A DNA stretch of 64,000 nt. It comes from Bog-756 sp963738545 (lineage in GTDB: Bacteria; Actinomycetota; Acidimicrobiia; Acidimicrobiales; RAAP-2). The stretch spans positions 124,001-188,000 of the forward strand of contig CAVTXA010000002.1 in the NCBI GenBank assembly GCA_963738545.1, written 5' to 3'. Under the pieces are notes generated by a model. That model had not been told where the DNA came from. It saw only the letters and a list, made by a program, of their open reading frames with translations, and did no database searches. Below, one piece after another: positions 52,477 through 61,249 of the stretch. Position 1 is the stretch's first letter. Each line of letters begins with the position of its first letter. The translations under genes and the position numbers were made by a program.

Positions 52477-52550
52477 GGGGCTATAGCTCAGTCGGTTAGA
52501 GCGCAGCACTGATAATGCTGAGGTCGCTGGTTCGATTCCAGCTAGCCCCA
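52477..52550 (+). tRNA. tRNA-Ile (GAT)
   Basis: This is a 74-nt cloverleaf. Acceptor arms GGGGCTA and TAGCCCC pair fully with discriminator A, the D-arm is AGCTCAGTCGGTTAGAGC, and the anticodon loop CTGATAA has GAT. The T-arm is GCTGG-TTCGATT-CCAGC. CCA is not encoded. It follows gyrA as ileT does in Mycobacterium; the alaT that usually accompanies it was not found. Confidence 0.97.
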
Positions 52551-52719
52551 CTCCATTTCCCTGGTCAGCACCCGTTACTCGGCGACCGGGGGCCGTCGAT
52601 CCGACGCCGTCGCCATCCCTCGGGCCCTGAAGTGTTCCGCACACCCTGCTGTTCTGGCTCCGGCACCTGCTCGACGCTTCCCGCCCGACCGGGGTCGACC
52701 TGGCCCCGGTCGGAAAGGG
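52551..52719. other. Intergenic stretch between tRNA-Ile and deaminase
   Basis: This 169-bp gap lies between the tRNA and the convergent deaminase gene. I see no gene, clear terminator or repeat in it. Confidence 0.4.
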
Positions 52720-53328
52720 TCAGGTGAAGAGGGCCAACACGTCGGAGAGCTCTCGCCGTTCCGCCTTCAGACGAAGTACCTCCCCGGTTGTCCCACTCCT
52801 GTCGGCTTCTCTGACGAAGTCCGGGATCTTCCGCTGGTAGGCAGCCACCACGGCTCCGTCCGGGCTCCGTTCGCGATAGAAGGCATAGTGGATCAGTGCA
52901 CCGAAGGACCCCAGCGGTCCGTTGTCGGGTCCGACGATCTGGGGCATGAGGCGGGTGGTGTGGGCGTTTTCCAGCTGGAGATGGGCGGCCCCCCCGTAGG
53001 GATCGGCGCCGGCGTATTCGACCCTTCCCACCGTCGCCATGACCGCTGCTCCCATGCAGAGGCAGCACGGTTCGAGAGTCGTGAGCACAGTCAGATCCTC
53101 GTGGCGGTCGGTCGGTGGGAGCTGTGCCAACGCGTTCAGCTCCGCATGGGCGAGATGGCTGTACGAGAGCTGTCCGGGTGCTTCGTCACGGACGTAGCGC
53201 CGGCCACGGCCCGTCGTCACGATGTCGCCGTGCGTGTTGATCACCACAGACCCCACCGGAGTCGTCCCGGCCAGCATGGCCTCCCAAGCGAGGCCGGGCG
53301 CCTCACCCCATGGTTCGGAGCACTCCAC
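52720..53328 (-). CDS. Nucleoside/nucleotide deaminase family protein
   Basis: This is a zinc-dependent deaminase of the CDA superfamily, 202 aa. The zinc site is complete: SHLAHAELNAL (His-Ala-Glu) and LEPCCLCMGA (Pro-Cys-x2-Cys). The N-terminal AMLAGTTPVGSVVINTHGDIV is the substrate strand typical of guanine/tRNA-adenosine deaminase-like proteins, and VGRVEYAGADPYGGA matches the strand after the Cys motif. A C-terminal part of about 80 residues is unusual and unassigned. The substrate could be a nucleobase or a tRNA. It is divergent from the YdeI-like gene. Confidence 0.85.
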   Translation of the reverse strand: MECSEPWGEAPGLAWEAMLAGTTPVGSVVINTHGDIVTTGRGRRYVRDEAPGQLSYSHLAHAELNALAQLPPTDRHEDLTVLTTLEPCCLCMGAAVMATVGRVEYAGADPYGGAAHLQLENAHTTRLMPQIVGPDNGPLGSFGALIHYAFYRERSPDGAVVAAYQRKIPDFVREADRSGTTGEVLRLKAERRELSDVLALFT

Positions 53329-53437
53329 AGTGCCTATCCTTGCGCAGGTGCTCTCCCGACGCTTGTGAGGGCACGCCCGGTGTCCCCGATGGTGACGGAC
53401 GGGCGAGCTCCGGGGGCGGGAGGACTACCGTAACCCC

Positions 53438-54022
53438 GTGGACGTTCCGGAGTTGCTGGTCGCTGACTGGCGAGCATGGCGAGCATGGCTCAGGGACCAA
53501 CACGCGGAATCACAGGGCGTCTGGCTCATCCTGGCCAAGAAGGGCACGACCCATCCGACGACGCTCTCGTACGACCAGGCGCTCGAAGAGGCGATCTGCT
53601 TTGGCTGGATCGACGGACAGCTCGGGCGTCGCGACTCGGCGACCTTCCGGCGGCGCTTCACGCCCCGGAAGGCGCAGAGTCCGTGGTCTCAGCGCAACGC
53701 CACCATCGCCGAGGCTCTGACCGCGTCCGGCCGGATGCACCAATCGGGGAGTGACGAGGTGCGGAGGGCCAAAGAGGACGGACGGTGGGACGCGGCCTAC
53801 GCCGGGCAGGCCAGCATGGAGGTACCTGAGGATCTCGCCTTGGCTCTCGCTGGGAATCCTCCAGCGCAGGCGATGTTCGAGACGCTGACCAGTGCGAATC
53901 GTTACGCCATCCTTTATCGCGTCACCACGGCGAAGAAGGCGGAGACCCGGGCCAGGCGTATCGAGCAGTTTGTCGGGATGCTGGTCCGGGGTGAAACCCC
54001 CCACCCGCAGGCGCCGAAATGA
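53438..54022 (+). CDS. YdeI/OmpD-associated family protein
   Basis: This 194-aa protein has the YdeI features: SQGVWLILAKKGTTHPTTLSYDQALEEAICFGWIDGQLGRRD, then RRFTPRKAQSPWSQRNATIAEAL and a C-terminal helical half with LTSANRYAILYRVTTAKKAETRARRIEQFVGML. The biochemical function is not established. The GTG start at 53438 is supported by a promoter-sized gap of 109 bp to the divergent deaminase. Confidence 0.87.
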   Translation: MDVPELLVADWRAWRAWLRDQHAESQGVWLILAKKGTTHPTTLSYDQALEEAICFGWIDGQLGRRDSATFRRRFTPRKAQSPWSQRNATIAEALTASGRMHQSGSDEVRRAKEDGRWDAAYAGQASMEVPEDLALALAGNPPAQAMFETLTSANRYAILYRVTTAKKAETRARRIEQFVGMLVRGETPHPQAPK

Positions 54023-54035
54023 ACCGGGGAGTCAG

Positions 54036-54284
54036 TCAGCGTCGCCCGAGGTCTCGGTGCGGCAGTCCGACGTCCCGCTCCAGCGGACCGAGTCCGTTGC
54101 CGGGCGGCGGCACGATCGTCGGCGCCCCTGTGTAGCGAGTTCTGAGGGGATCCGGTCCCCAGCTGGCCGAAGGCTCGTCGATGCCGCCGAGCGTCCGGGT
54201 GAGTGCGTGGGTCTCGTTGCCTCGGACAAAGTGGCGCCTCATCTCCGCGGCGCGACGGCGGAGGGGGTGAGGCCGGGGGAGCAC
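54036..54284 (-). CDS. Possible small hypothetical protein
   Basis: This is an 82-aa open frame starting at GTG 54284, 19 nt after the stop of the gene at 54303-54767 and on the same strand. Codon third positions are fairly GC-rich but weaker than neighbouring genes. The C-terminal half (GGIDEPSASWGPDPLRTRY) reads like protein, but no family is recognised and there is no clear ribosome-binding site. It may be spurious. Confidence 0.25.
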   Translation of the reverse strand: MLPRPHPLRRRAAEMRRHFVRGNETHALTRTLGGIDEPSASWGPDPLRTRYTGAPTIVPPPGNGLGPLERDVGLPHRDLGRR

Positions 54285-54302
54285 AGAAGAGCCACATGGT
54301 CC

Positions 54303-54767
54303 TCAGCGACAGGCCAGTCGGCGCTCGGACCCGGGCTGGAGGAGTCCGATGATCGCCGGCTCGGATGGGGCGGCCACGCTCTCCCGTGCTCGAACGTGGT
54401 CGATGGCCATCATGGCGTCACCGATGACGTCAATGGCCTCGGTCGCCCGTTGCTCATAGCGTTTTGTCCCGACGGGCCAACGGAGGTTGAAGGGGTGCAG
54501 GGCCAGTTCGGTGACGTCGTGCGCGTAGGCCACCAGCTCGAGCTCCACCCGAACGGGAACGCCCTTGAGCCAGAGAACACCACGGGTCTGGCGTAGGTCG
54601 CTGCCGACGGGCTCGAAACCCCCTCGCAGTCGCAGTCGGGTCGCTGCCGCCAGTCGTCGTTTCCCGAGACCGACCGGGCGGAGTCCCTGGTGCCAGAGAT
54701 CCGCTCGTCGGGTGGCCTCGATGGAACCCAGCTTCATGTGCCGTGCGATGTAAGCGGTGCGAACCAC
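54303..54767 (-). CDS. Hypothetical protein
   Basis: This is a 154-aa protein of no recognised family. It starts at GTG 54767 (MVRTAYIARHMKLGSIEATRRADL) with AAGGAG 8 nt upstream; the open frame beyond that is not supported. It is basic in its first half (RLRLRGG) with a central strand-rich region LWLKGVPVRVELELVAYAHDVTELALHPFNL. The later helix RYEQRATEAIDVIGDAMMAIDHV is amphipathic. No membrane segment is seen. It lies between the YdeI-like gene and the enoyl-CoA hydratase gene. Confidence 0.55.
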   Translation of the reverse strand: MVRTAYIARHMKLGSIEATRRADLWHQGLRPVGLGKRRLAAATRLRLRGGFEPVGSDLRQTRGVLWLKGVPVRVELELVAYAHDVTELALHPFNLRWPVGTKRYEQRATEAIDVIGDAMMAIDHVRARESVAAPSEPAIIGLLQPGSERRLACR

Positions 54768-54901
54768 AGGCCCTCTCCTTCCCTCGGAGCGACGGTGACC
54801 TGTTACCGATCTTCGGACAGACGGTTCCAAGTGCGCTCCAAAGCCGGTCCAGGGATCGGGTCCACCTCCAGACCGACCGTCGGGCGGATCCGACCGGCGG
54901 C

Positions 54902-55720
54902 TCACCCCGGTCCGGCTACCCCCTCGGGCAGGTCCTGGGACACGGACCCCCGCCACCGGGGCCTGCGTCCCTCCACGAAGGCCTCGACGCCCTCCCGGGC
55001 ATCGGCACCGGACATCAAAAGACGGTGGAGATCGGTCTCGGCCTCTTCCACCTCGTCGGCGGAACGGTCCCACGACTCCCAGAGCAGTCGCTTGCTCACC
55101 GCCACCGAAAGGGGTGCGGCGTTGACGGCCACATCCCGGGCCAGGGCCATGGCCTCCGGGAGTACCTCGGGCGCAGGGAGCGTGCGACTGCAGAGTCCGA
55201 GGGCGACGGCCTCGTGACCGTCGAAGGTGCGCCCGGTGAGGAGGATGTCGGCCGCGGCGGACATACCGGCGATACGGGGGAGGGTCCAGTGCGAGTAGGC
55301 GTCACCCATCATCCCCCGGCGCACCTGCACCACGCCGTAGGTGGCGTCGGCGGCGAAGATGCGGATGTCGCACTGGAGGGCCAGGGTGAGTCCCAGGCCC
55401 ACGGCGTGCCCGTTGACGGCGGCCACGACCAGCTTGCGGACGTCCCACGCCCTCGTGGTGGTGGCCGCGGCGCTGAACCCCTCCCCGTGCCGGGGGCGGA
55501 AGGTGTCCCCGGCCGCACGGAGATCGGCCCCGGAGCAGAACGCCGGCGGCGTGCCGGTCAGGACCACCGCTCGGACCCCGTCGTCGGCGTCACACGTCCG
55601 ATAGGCCTCGGACAGCTCCCGACCCATCGTGGCGTTGAAGGCGTTCCGGGTGTCGGGACGGTCGAGGGTGATGACGGCCACTCCCTCGGTGACCTCGTAC
55701 CTGATGGATTCGTAGGCCAT
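54902..55720 (-). CDS. Enoyl-CoA hydratase/isomerase family protein
   Basis: This is a crotonase-fold enzyme of 272 aa. It has VAVITLDRPDTRNAFNATM, the oxyanion-hole strands PPAFCSGADLRA and AVNGHAVGLGLTLALQCDIRIFA, then GMMGDAYSHWTLPRIAG. The glutamates used by true enoyl-CoA hydratases are not both obvious (DAYSHW at the second site), so it may be another crotonase such as an isomerase. The ATG at 55720 is chosen because GGAAG lies 6 nt upstream. It stands alone. Confidence 0.85.
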   Translation of the reverse strand: MAYESIRYEVTEGVAVITLDRPDTRNAFNATMGRELSEAYRTCDADDGVRAVVLTGTPPAFCSGADLRAAGDTFRPRHGEGFSAAATTTRAWDVRKLVVAAVNGHAVGLGLTLALQCDIRIFAADATYGVVQVRRGMMGDAYSHWTLPRIAGMSAAADILLTGRTFDGHEAVALGLCSRTLPAPEVLPEAMALARDVAVNAAPLSVAVSKRLLWESWDRSADEVEEAETDLHRLLMSGADAREGVEAFVEGRRPRWRGSVSQDLPEGVAGPG

Positions 55721-55955
55721 GGCCATCTTCCGTCGTGGCGTGCGGGATCCCCCGACCCGGACTCGATGGTACGCCATCGGCGGCCGGCAGCGTCGGTGAC
55801 GTTCGGCGGGCACCATCGGGAGGTCTGCTCGTTCTCCCTGGTCAGGGCCTTGGGTCTGACCACGCGGGTGCGGGTGCCCCGGTCGGCGACCTCGCGGGGG
55901 AAGGGTGCCGCTGGCGCACCTAAAGCGGCAGGTCACGGATGTCGATGATGGAGGT

Positions 55956-57662
55956 ATGACTCAAGCCGGGCTGGACCGTGCCCCCAGCGAGATCCTCGCC
56001 GGCAACGAACCCGCGCTGGTCCGGTTGCTCGACGAGCTCCCCGACGCCGTGATCGTCGTCGACGGACGCGCCATCCTGCAGTGGGCGAACCGAACGGCCG
56101 AGACGCTGCTCGGGCGGTCGATGGCCGAGGTCATCGGCGTCAACGGTCTCGATCTGGTCCATCCCGACGACATGGAGCTCGTGCTCTTGTCGTTGGCCAG
56201 CGTCCAGGAGAAGCGGGTGGGCTCGCCGATCGAGATCCGGTTGCTGACGGCCACCGGCTGGCGGTTGATGGAGCTCATCGGCTCCCCGGTGACGTGGCTG
56301 CTGGACGGGGCCATCCTGCTGACGGTGCGGGATCTGACCCAACGGCGGCAGTACGAGATCGTGCACGACAGCGATGCCCGGCTGCGGTCGCTGGTCCAGA
56401 ACTCGGCCGGGATCACCATGCTGGTGTCGCCCGACGGTTGCATCCAATCGGCGTCGGGAGCACTGACCCGCATTCTCGGCCAGGATCCCGAGCTCGTCGA
56501 AGGACTGCCCCTGGCCGAGCTGGTGGTCGATGATGACCGGCCCGACCTGGCCGCCGCATTCGAACGGGCCTCCCGGGGGGCGTCGGTCGCCGGACCGGTC
56601 AAGGTCCTCTTGTCCTTGGTGCGCCATGGCAATGTGGGTTCGCTGCCCTTCGAGCTGGCCATCGTCAATCTGATCGACGACCCGACCGTGGGTGGGTACG
56701 TGGTCACCGCGCACGACATCAGCGATCAGATGGCAGCCGACCTCGAACTCCGCAAGGCGCTCTCCTTGCTCCAGGCCACCTTGGACGCCACCGCCGACGG
56801 GATCATGGTGGTCGACACCTCCGGTCAGATCGTGAGCTTCAATCAACGGCTGATCGAGATGTGGATGGTGCCCGAGTCGATCCTGTCCTCCGGCAACCGT
56901 CGCAAGGTCACCGACTTCGTGAGCGAGCAGCTACGACACCCCGAGGAGTACAAGGCCCGGGTGGAACAGGTCTACCGGGACGGCGAGGCCGACAGTCACG
57001 ACACCTTGGAGTTCACCGACGGCCGCGTGTTCGAGCGGATCTCCCGGCCCCAACGGGTGGACGGGGAGACGGTCGGCCGCGTGTGGTGCTTCCGGGACGT
57101 CACCGAGCGCAAGCGACTGGAGGAGCGCCTCTCCTATCAGGCATTTCACGACTCGCTCACCGGACTGGCCAACCGTGCCCTGTTCCAGGACCGACTGGCC
57201 CACGGGGCGGCGCGCATGGCTCGCACCGGGGGCCACCTGGCCATCCTGTTCGTCGATCTCGACAATTTGAAGGCGGTGAACGATGCCTTGGGCCACGTCG
57301 CCGGCGACGCGGTGTTGCAGGCCACGGCCCGGGCCATCGGCGGCTGCCTCCGCGGGTGCGACTCGGTGGCCCGTCTCGGTGGGGACGAGTTCGGGATCCT
57401 GTTGGAAGACGTCGGCGGGATGGACGACATCCTGGGCTCGGCGGAGCGGGTCCAAGAGGCAATCCGCCGGCCCGTGCAGGTGGCCGGCGAGGAGATCGTG
57501 GTCACCGCGTGCATCGGCGTGGCCATCGACGGTCCCGGGGTGACCCCCGACCAGCTCCTGTGCAACGCCGACCTGGCCAACTTCGCGGCCAAGGATCTCG
57601 GCGATGACCGGATCGCCGAGTTCACCGACCGGATGCACGCCACCATCCTTCCGGCTGGCTGA
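55956..57662 (+). CDS. Diguanylate cyclase with three PAS domains
   Basis: This is a sensor enzyme that makes c-di-GMP, about 568 aa. Three PAS domains follow in order (about 25-145, 150-275, 280-400, e.g. LPDAVIVVDGRAILQWANRTAETLL and ATADGIMVVDTSGQIVSFNQRLI). The GGDEF domain (about 400-560) has LARLGGDEFGILLE in short form and an intact active site. An inhibitory RxxD site (RGCD) sits five residues before GGDEF, so product inhibition is likely. No EAL domain or membrane segment is seen, so it is a cytosolic sensor. The start at 55956 (MTQAGLDRA) is tentative: GGAGG lies only 1 nt before it. Confidence 0.9.
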   Translation: MTQAGLDRAPSEILAGNEPALVRLLDELPDAVIVVDGRAILQWANRTAETLLGRSMAEVIGVNGLDLVHPDDMELVLLSLASVQEKRVGSPIEIRLLTATGWRLMELIGSPVTWLLDGAILLTVRDLTQRRQYEIVHDSDARLRSLVQNSAGITMLVSPDGCIQSASGALTRILGQDPELVEGLPLAELVVDDDRPDLAAAFERASRGASVAGPVKVLLSLVRHGNVGSLPFELAIVNLIDDPTVGGYVVTAHDISDQMAADLELRKALSLLQATLDATADGIMVVDTSGQIVSFNQRLIEMWMVPESILSSGNRRKVTDFVSEQLRHPEEYKARVEQVYRDGEADSHDTLEFTDGRVFERISRPQRVDGETVGRVWCFRDVTERKRLEERLSYQAFHDSLTGLANRALFQDRLAHGAARMARTGGHLAILFVDLDNLKAVNDALGHVAGDAVLQATARAIGGCLRGCDSVARLGGDEFGILLEDVGGMDDILGSAERVQEAIRRPVQVAGEEIVVTACIGVAIDGPGVTPDQLLCNADLANFAAKDLGDDRIAEFTDRMHATILPAG

Positions 57663-57699
57663 TACCGCCGCCGGCCGTCAGCGGGGCCGTCGGTGGAGC

Positions 57700-58443
57700 T
57701 CATGCCGACGGTCCGAACCGTCCCCAGTCCCAGATCATCATGGATTCATAGGGGGCGGCGAGGACGAGTCGGGATGGCGCCTCCCGCCACGCCTCCTCGA
57801 GGACCGGGCCCAACCGCTCACCCACCACCGCCGGCTCGTCATCGAGGTAACAGACCGTCATCCGGTAGCGACCGTCGGTGAACATGGGCCGTCGGATCGA
57901 GGGGGTGGTCCCGAAGGACCAGGCTCCGGCCACACCGTCCACCGACACCAGGCCGGGGAGGATCTCGGTGTGCATGTGCTGGAGGAAGGCGTCCTGGGGC
58001 GTGTCGACGTCGAGCTCCTCGACGATGAGCTCGACACCCTGGTGGGGGCGGAAGGGCACCACCTCGGACGAGACGAGGGCCCGGGGGGCGGCGAACGTCT
58101 CGAGGAGGCGGAGGGCGCCGCGGTAGTGCGAGGGCAGGGACACGGAGAACCTCCCCAGCTCGGCGAGGTGACGGCCGAGCCTCAGGAACTCGTCAATGGT
58201 CTCGTCCAGGGGGTTGCCCATGAGGTAGAGGACGACGTGCTCGACCAACGACCAGTCACCGACCTCGGCCGTCCGGGCATCTCGGCACGCCCGGGTGGAC
58301 GCCCAGCGCTGTCCCGCCACCAGGCCCGGGAGCTGGTACTGCTCGGGCATGTGGTCCATCTGGTGCCAGTCGAGGTACTCCCGGTCGTCACCGGAGGTGG
58401 CGTGGTGGGAGAGGGAGAAAAAGCCTGCTTTGACCCGGTTCAT
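57700..58443 (-). CDS. EthD-like (dimeric alpha/beta-barrel) protein
   Basis: This is a 247-aa protein of unknown function. It appears to contain two related halves, each with a His/Pro-rich segment (LDWHQMDHMPEQYQLPGL near residue 25, and FLQHMHTEILPGLVSVDGV near residue 158) like EthD or DABB proteins. These often help turnover of hydrophobic substrates. No catalytic residues can be named. It is coupled by an ATGA overlap to the upstream LLM oxidoreductase, which suggests a joint role. Confidence 0.6.
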   Translation of the reverse strand: MNRVKAGFFSLSHHATSGDDREYLDWHQMDHMPEQYQLPGLVAGQRWASTRACRDARTAEVGDWSLVEHVVLYLMGNPLDETIDEFLRLGRHLAELGRFSVSLPSHYRGALRLLETFAAPRALVSSEVVPFRPHQGVELIVEELDVDTPQDAFLQHMHTEILPGLVSVDGVAGAWSFGTTPSIRRPMFTDGRYRMTVCYLDDEPAVVGERLGPVLEEAWREAPSRLVLAAPYESMMIWDWGRFGPSA

Positions 58444-59381
58444 CGGATCCCCTTCCGTACGAGCTCGGCGAGGGCTGCGAGCTGCTCGAGATAGTGATCG
58501 AGGGTGTGGTGGACGAATCCCAGCTGCACGCCCGTGGCTCCGGCATCGGTCAGCTTGGCGAGCACGGTGCGGGCGCTGTCGGGATCGGCGACGGGGTCGA
58601 GGGGACGGCCGTTCTGCAGCACGACCTCCAGGGGCCGCGCCCGGGCCTCCCAGGCCGGGGTCTGGCGCGCCCGCTTCAGCATGGCCCGCACCTCAGCGGC
58701 CCGAAGGGCGAAGGGGACCCAGCCGTCGCCCAGCTCCACGGCACGACGCAGGGACCGGCCCGTCCGTCCCCCGATCCACAAGGGCACGGATTCCTGGAGG
58801 GCGCAGGGGTCCATGACGACATCGGCGTAGCGGTAGTAAGTCCCCTCGTAGGCCGGCTCGGTGGTGGACAGCGACACGCGCAGAGCGGCCAGGGCGTCGT
58901 CGGCCCTGGCCCCACGGTCACCGAAGGGCGCCCCCAGGAGGTCGAACTCCTCCTCGAGGGAGCCCACGCCGAGCCCGAGGATCAGCCTCCCGGCGCAGAC
59001 CTGGTCGAGCGTGCCGTAGCGCTTGGCGATCTCGAGCGGGTGGTGATAGCCGAGCACCAGCACGTTGGTGGCCAGCCGGATGCTCGAGGTGACCGCAGCC
59101 AGATAGCCGAAGGTGGCCAGGGGGTCCCAGTACCGGCTGCCACGCACTGCGGCCACCTCGGTGGGGATGACCACGTGCTCGCTGCAGGTCAGGTGGTAGT
59201 AGCCGAGGGCCTCGGCCGTGGTCGCCACGGTGACCACCTCGTCGATGCCCGCGCCGTCCTCCCATGAGGCGTGTCCGCCGGGAAGCAGGGTGAGCACGGG
59301 GGTGGTGATCCCCAACCGCAACGGTAGATCGGCGTCCGGTGACGATCGTTCCGTACGCTGCCTTGCGCCGGTTGGGGACAC
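58440..59381 (-). CDS. LLM-class F420-dependent oxidoreductase
   Basis: This is a luciferase-like monooxygenase-fold protein of 313 aa, probably F420-dependent. It has LRLGITTPVLTLLPGG, IDEVVTVATTAEALGYYHLTCSEHVVIP, LATNVLVLGYHHPLEIAKRYGTLD and GRLILGLGVGSLEEEFDLLGAPF, all family hallmarks, then VPLWIGGRTGRSLRRAVELGDGWVP. The GTG at 59381 has AAGGAG 5 nt upstream. The gene overlaps the EthD-like gene by 4 nt. The substrate is unknown. Confidence 0.88.
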   Translation of the reverse strand: MSPTGARQRTERSSPDADLPLRLGITTPVLTLLPGGHASWEDGAGIDEVVTVATTAEALGYYHLTCSEHVVIPTEVAAVRGSRYWDPLATFGYLAAVTSSIRLATNVLVLGYHHPLEIAKRYGTLDQVCAGRLILGLGVGSLEEEFDLLGAPFGDRGARADDALAALRVSLSTTEPAYEGTYYRYADVVMDPCALQESVPLWIGGRTGRSLRRAVELGDGWVPFALRAAEVRAMLKRARQTPAWEARARPLEVVLQNGRPLDPVADPDSARTVLAKLTDAGATGVQLGFVHHTLDHYLEQLAALAELVRKGIR

Positions 59382-59516
59382 GGGCGCTCCTTCCGACGGG
59401 GGGTCCGACCGGGTTGAGGGTAGCACCGCGGTCCTGTCGGCCCTGGTCCGGGAGGAGGCGGACGGGCTGGGGGCTAACGTCGTCCCAAGGGGCAGGGACG
59501 AACGGAGGAGTGTCAC

Positions 59517-59792
59517 ATGGCAGAGGGACCCAAGCTCGACGGCCACCACCGGGTCACGATGGAGAAGATCTTCCAGCATCCCGCCGGGCACAACATCCAG
59601 TGGCACGACGTGCTGTCGCTCCTCAAGGGCGTGGGCACCGTGGAAGAGGAGCACGACGGCCGGTACCGGGTGACCCTGGGATCCGAGACCGAGACCATCG
59701 ACGCCCCCCGTGGGTCCGACATCGACACCCAGATGGTGGTGGACCTCCGGCGGATGCTGCAGGGGGCCGGGTTCGGACCGACCTCCGCCTGA
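59517..59792 (+). CDS. Small conserved protein, HicA-like fold suspected
   Basis: This is a 91-aa protein with GGAGG upstream of its ATG. It reads LDGHHRVTMEKIFQHPAGHNIQWHDVLSLLKGVGTVEE, followed by a strand GRYRVTLGSETETI and an Asp/Arg helix (DTQMVVDLRRML). The short dsRBD-like pattern is reminiscent of HicA mRNA interferases, but no HicB antitoxin is adjacent and the catalytic His cannot be assigned with confidence. The upstream gene is divergent. Confidence 0.6.
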   Translation: MAEGPKLDGHHRVTMEKIFQHPAGHNIQWHDVLSLLKGVGTVEEEHDGRYRVTLGSETETIDAPRGSDIDTQMVVDLRRMLQGAGFGPTSA

Positions 59793-59833
59793 GCACGTCC
59801 CCGCCGACCGACCCTCGTCAACGGAGGAGCGCC

Positions 59834-60601
59834 GTGACCGACTACCCGAAGATGATCACCCGCATCAATCACATCGAGTCGGTTCCGCGGCGGATCAGGG
59901 CCGTGCACGACGGGCAGGTGCTCGTCGACAGCCTGGACGCCCGGTACGTGTGGGAGTGGGCCAACTACCCCCAGTTCTACCTGCCGAGACTGGATGTCCG
60001 GGAAGATCTGCTGGTCACCGACGATCGGACCGAGGACACCCCCCAGGGGACGGTCCGGAGGTACTGGTGGGCCTCGAGCGGCCTCGACGGCCAGCCGGTC
60101 GCCCGACTCGTGGTCTCGTCCGAGCACCCACGCCTGGTCGACACCTACCGATTCGACTGGGACGCCGTCGACCGCTGGTTCGAGGAGGACGAGGAGGTGT
60201 TCGTCCACCCGCGCAATCCCTACAGCCGGGTCGACGCACTCCGGTCGACCCGGCCGGTGCGTATCGCCCTCGAGGGCGTGGTTCTGGCCGAATCGGCGTC
60301 GCCGGTCATGGTCTTCGAGACCGGCCTTCCCACCCGGTACTACCTGAACCGCACCGAGGTGGACTTCGAGCACCTGGTGCACTCGGACACCGTGACGCGC
60401 TGTCCGTACAAGGGCACCACCACCGGCTACTGGTCGGTGGTGGTCGGCGGCACCACCCATCGGGACCTGGCGTGGAGCTACGACTTCCCGACCCGCCAGC
60501 TCCTCCCCATCGCCGGACTGGTGGCCTTCTACAACGAGAAGGTGGACACCTACGTGGGCGACGTGCTGCTCGAACGGCCCCGCACCCACTTTTCGGACTG
60601 A
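59834..60601 (+). CDS. DUF427 family protein, two DUF427 repeats
   Basis: This is a 255-aa protein of unknown function. Two DUF427-type blocks are visible: RIRAVHDGQVLVDSLDARYVWEWANYPQFYLPRLDV near the start, and PVRIALEGVVLAESASPVMVFETGLPTRYYLNRTEV at about residue 140, followed by YKGTTTGYWSVVVGG and YDFPTRQLLPIAGLVAFYNEKVDTYV. The second is the complete canonical form. GGAGG precedes the GTG start at 59834 by 6 nt. No enzymatic activity is established for the family. Confidence 0.88.
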   Translation: MTDYPKMITRINHIESVPRRIRAVHDGQVLVDSLDARYVWEWANYPQFYLPRLDVREDLLVTDDRTEDTPQGTVRRYWWASSGLDGQPVARLVVSSEHPRLVDTYRFDWDAVDRWFEEDEEVFVHPRNPYSRVDALRSTRPVRIALEGVVLAESASPVMVFETGLPTRYYLNRTEVDFEHLVHSDTVTRCPYKGTTTGYWSVVVGGTTHRDLAWSYDFPTRQLLPIAGLVAFYNEKVDTYVGDVLLERPRTHFSD

Positions 60602-60676
60602 CACCGCGATGGCGCTCCGGGCCGTGAAGGGGTCCGGGTGTGCCCGCGGCCGGGCCCTTCTGCCATGCTTGACGGG

Positions 60677-61171
60677 ATGATGGATGATCTGCTCCAGGAC
60701 AACCGGACCTACGCGGCGACTTTCTCCCTGGCCGGCATCTCGGCACGGGCCGACAAGGGTTTCGCCCTCGTCACCTGCATGGACAGCCGGATCGAGCCGT
60801 TGACCATGCTGGGGCTGGTGCCCGGTGACGCCAAGATCCTCCGCAACGCCGGCGGGCGGGTCACCGAGGACGTGCTGCGCTCGCTGGCCCTCGCCACCAA
60901 CCTGCTCGGGGTGGACCGGATCGCCGTGATGCAGCACACCGACTGCGCTTTGGCCAACCGCGACGACCCGACCGTACGGTCGTCCCTGCCCGAGGAGCTC
61001 CGGGAAGAGGCGGCAAACTGGACGTTTCTCGCCATGCCCCAACCCGACGCCGCCCTGGGCGATGACGTCGAGCGGGTACGCACCTGCCCGCTGCTGCCGG
61101 CGGGCATCCACGTCGAGGGGTGGCGCTACCACGTGGACACCGGGGTGGTCGAGCAGGTTCTCACCCCCTGA
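60677..61171 (+). CDS. Beta-class carbonic anhydrase
   Basis: This is a short beta-carbonic anhydrase that would interconvert CO2 and bicarbonate, 164 aa. The zinc site is intact: VTCMDSRIEP (Cys, Asp-Ser-Arg) and MQHTDCAL (His, Cys). GDAKILRNAGGRVTEDVLRSL is the conserved central block. This small form is common in actinobacteria (Rv1284-like). The start at 60677 (MMDDLLQD) is preferred; an ATG at 60665 would add four residues. Confidence 0.9.
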   Translation: MMDDLLQDNRTYAATFSLAGISARADKGFALVTCMDSRIEPLTMLGLVPGDAKILRNAGGRVTEDVLRSLALATNLLGVDRIAVMQHTDCALANRDDPTVRSSLPEELREEAANWTFLAMPQPDAALGDDVERVRTCPLLPAGIHVEGWRYHVDTGVVEQVLTP

Positions 61172-61249
61172 GGCGGCGGCCCGGGCCGGCCTCCTGCGGC
61201 CCGCCCGCACCGAATGGGAGGGCCGACCACAGCTCGGTACGCTGGAGCC

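Noticed and set aside
52551..52719. A tRNA-Ala gene after tRNA-Ile, as in Mycobacterium
   Set aside because: No second cloverleaf was found in the gap.
53914..54297. 127-codon minus-strand frame with GAGGACC before its ATG
   Set aside because: It overlaps the YdeI-like gene antisense by 109 nt and its sequence is Pro/Arg/Ala shadow type; the overlapping 82-aa frame is slightly better and was listed at low confidence.
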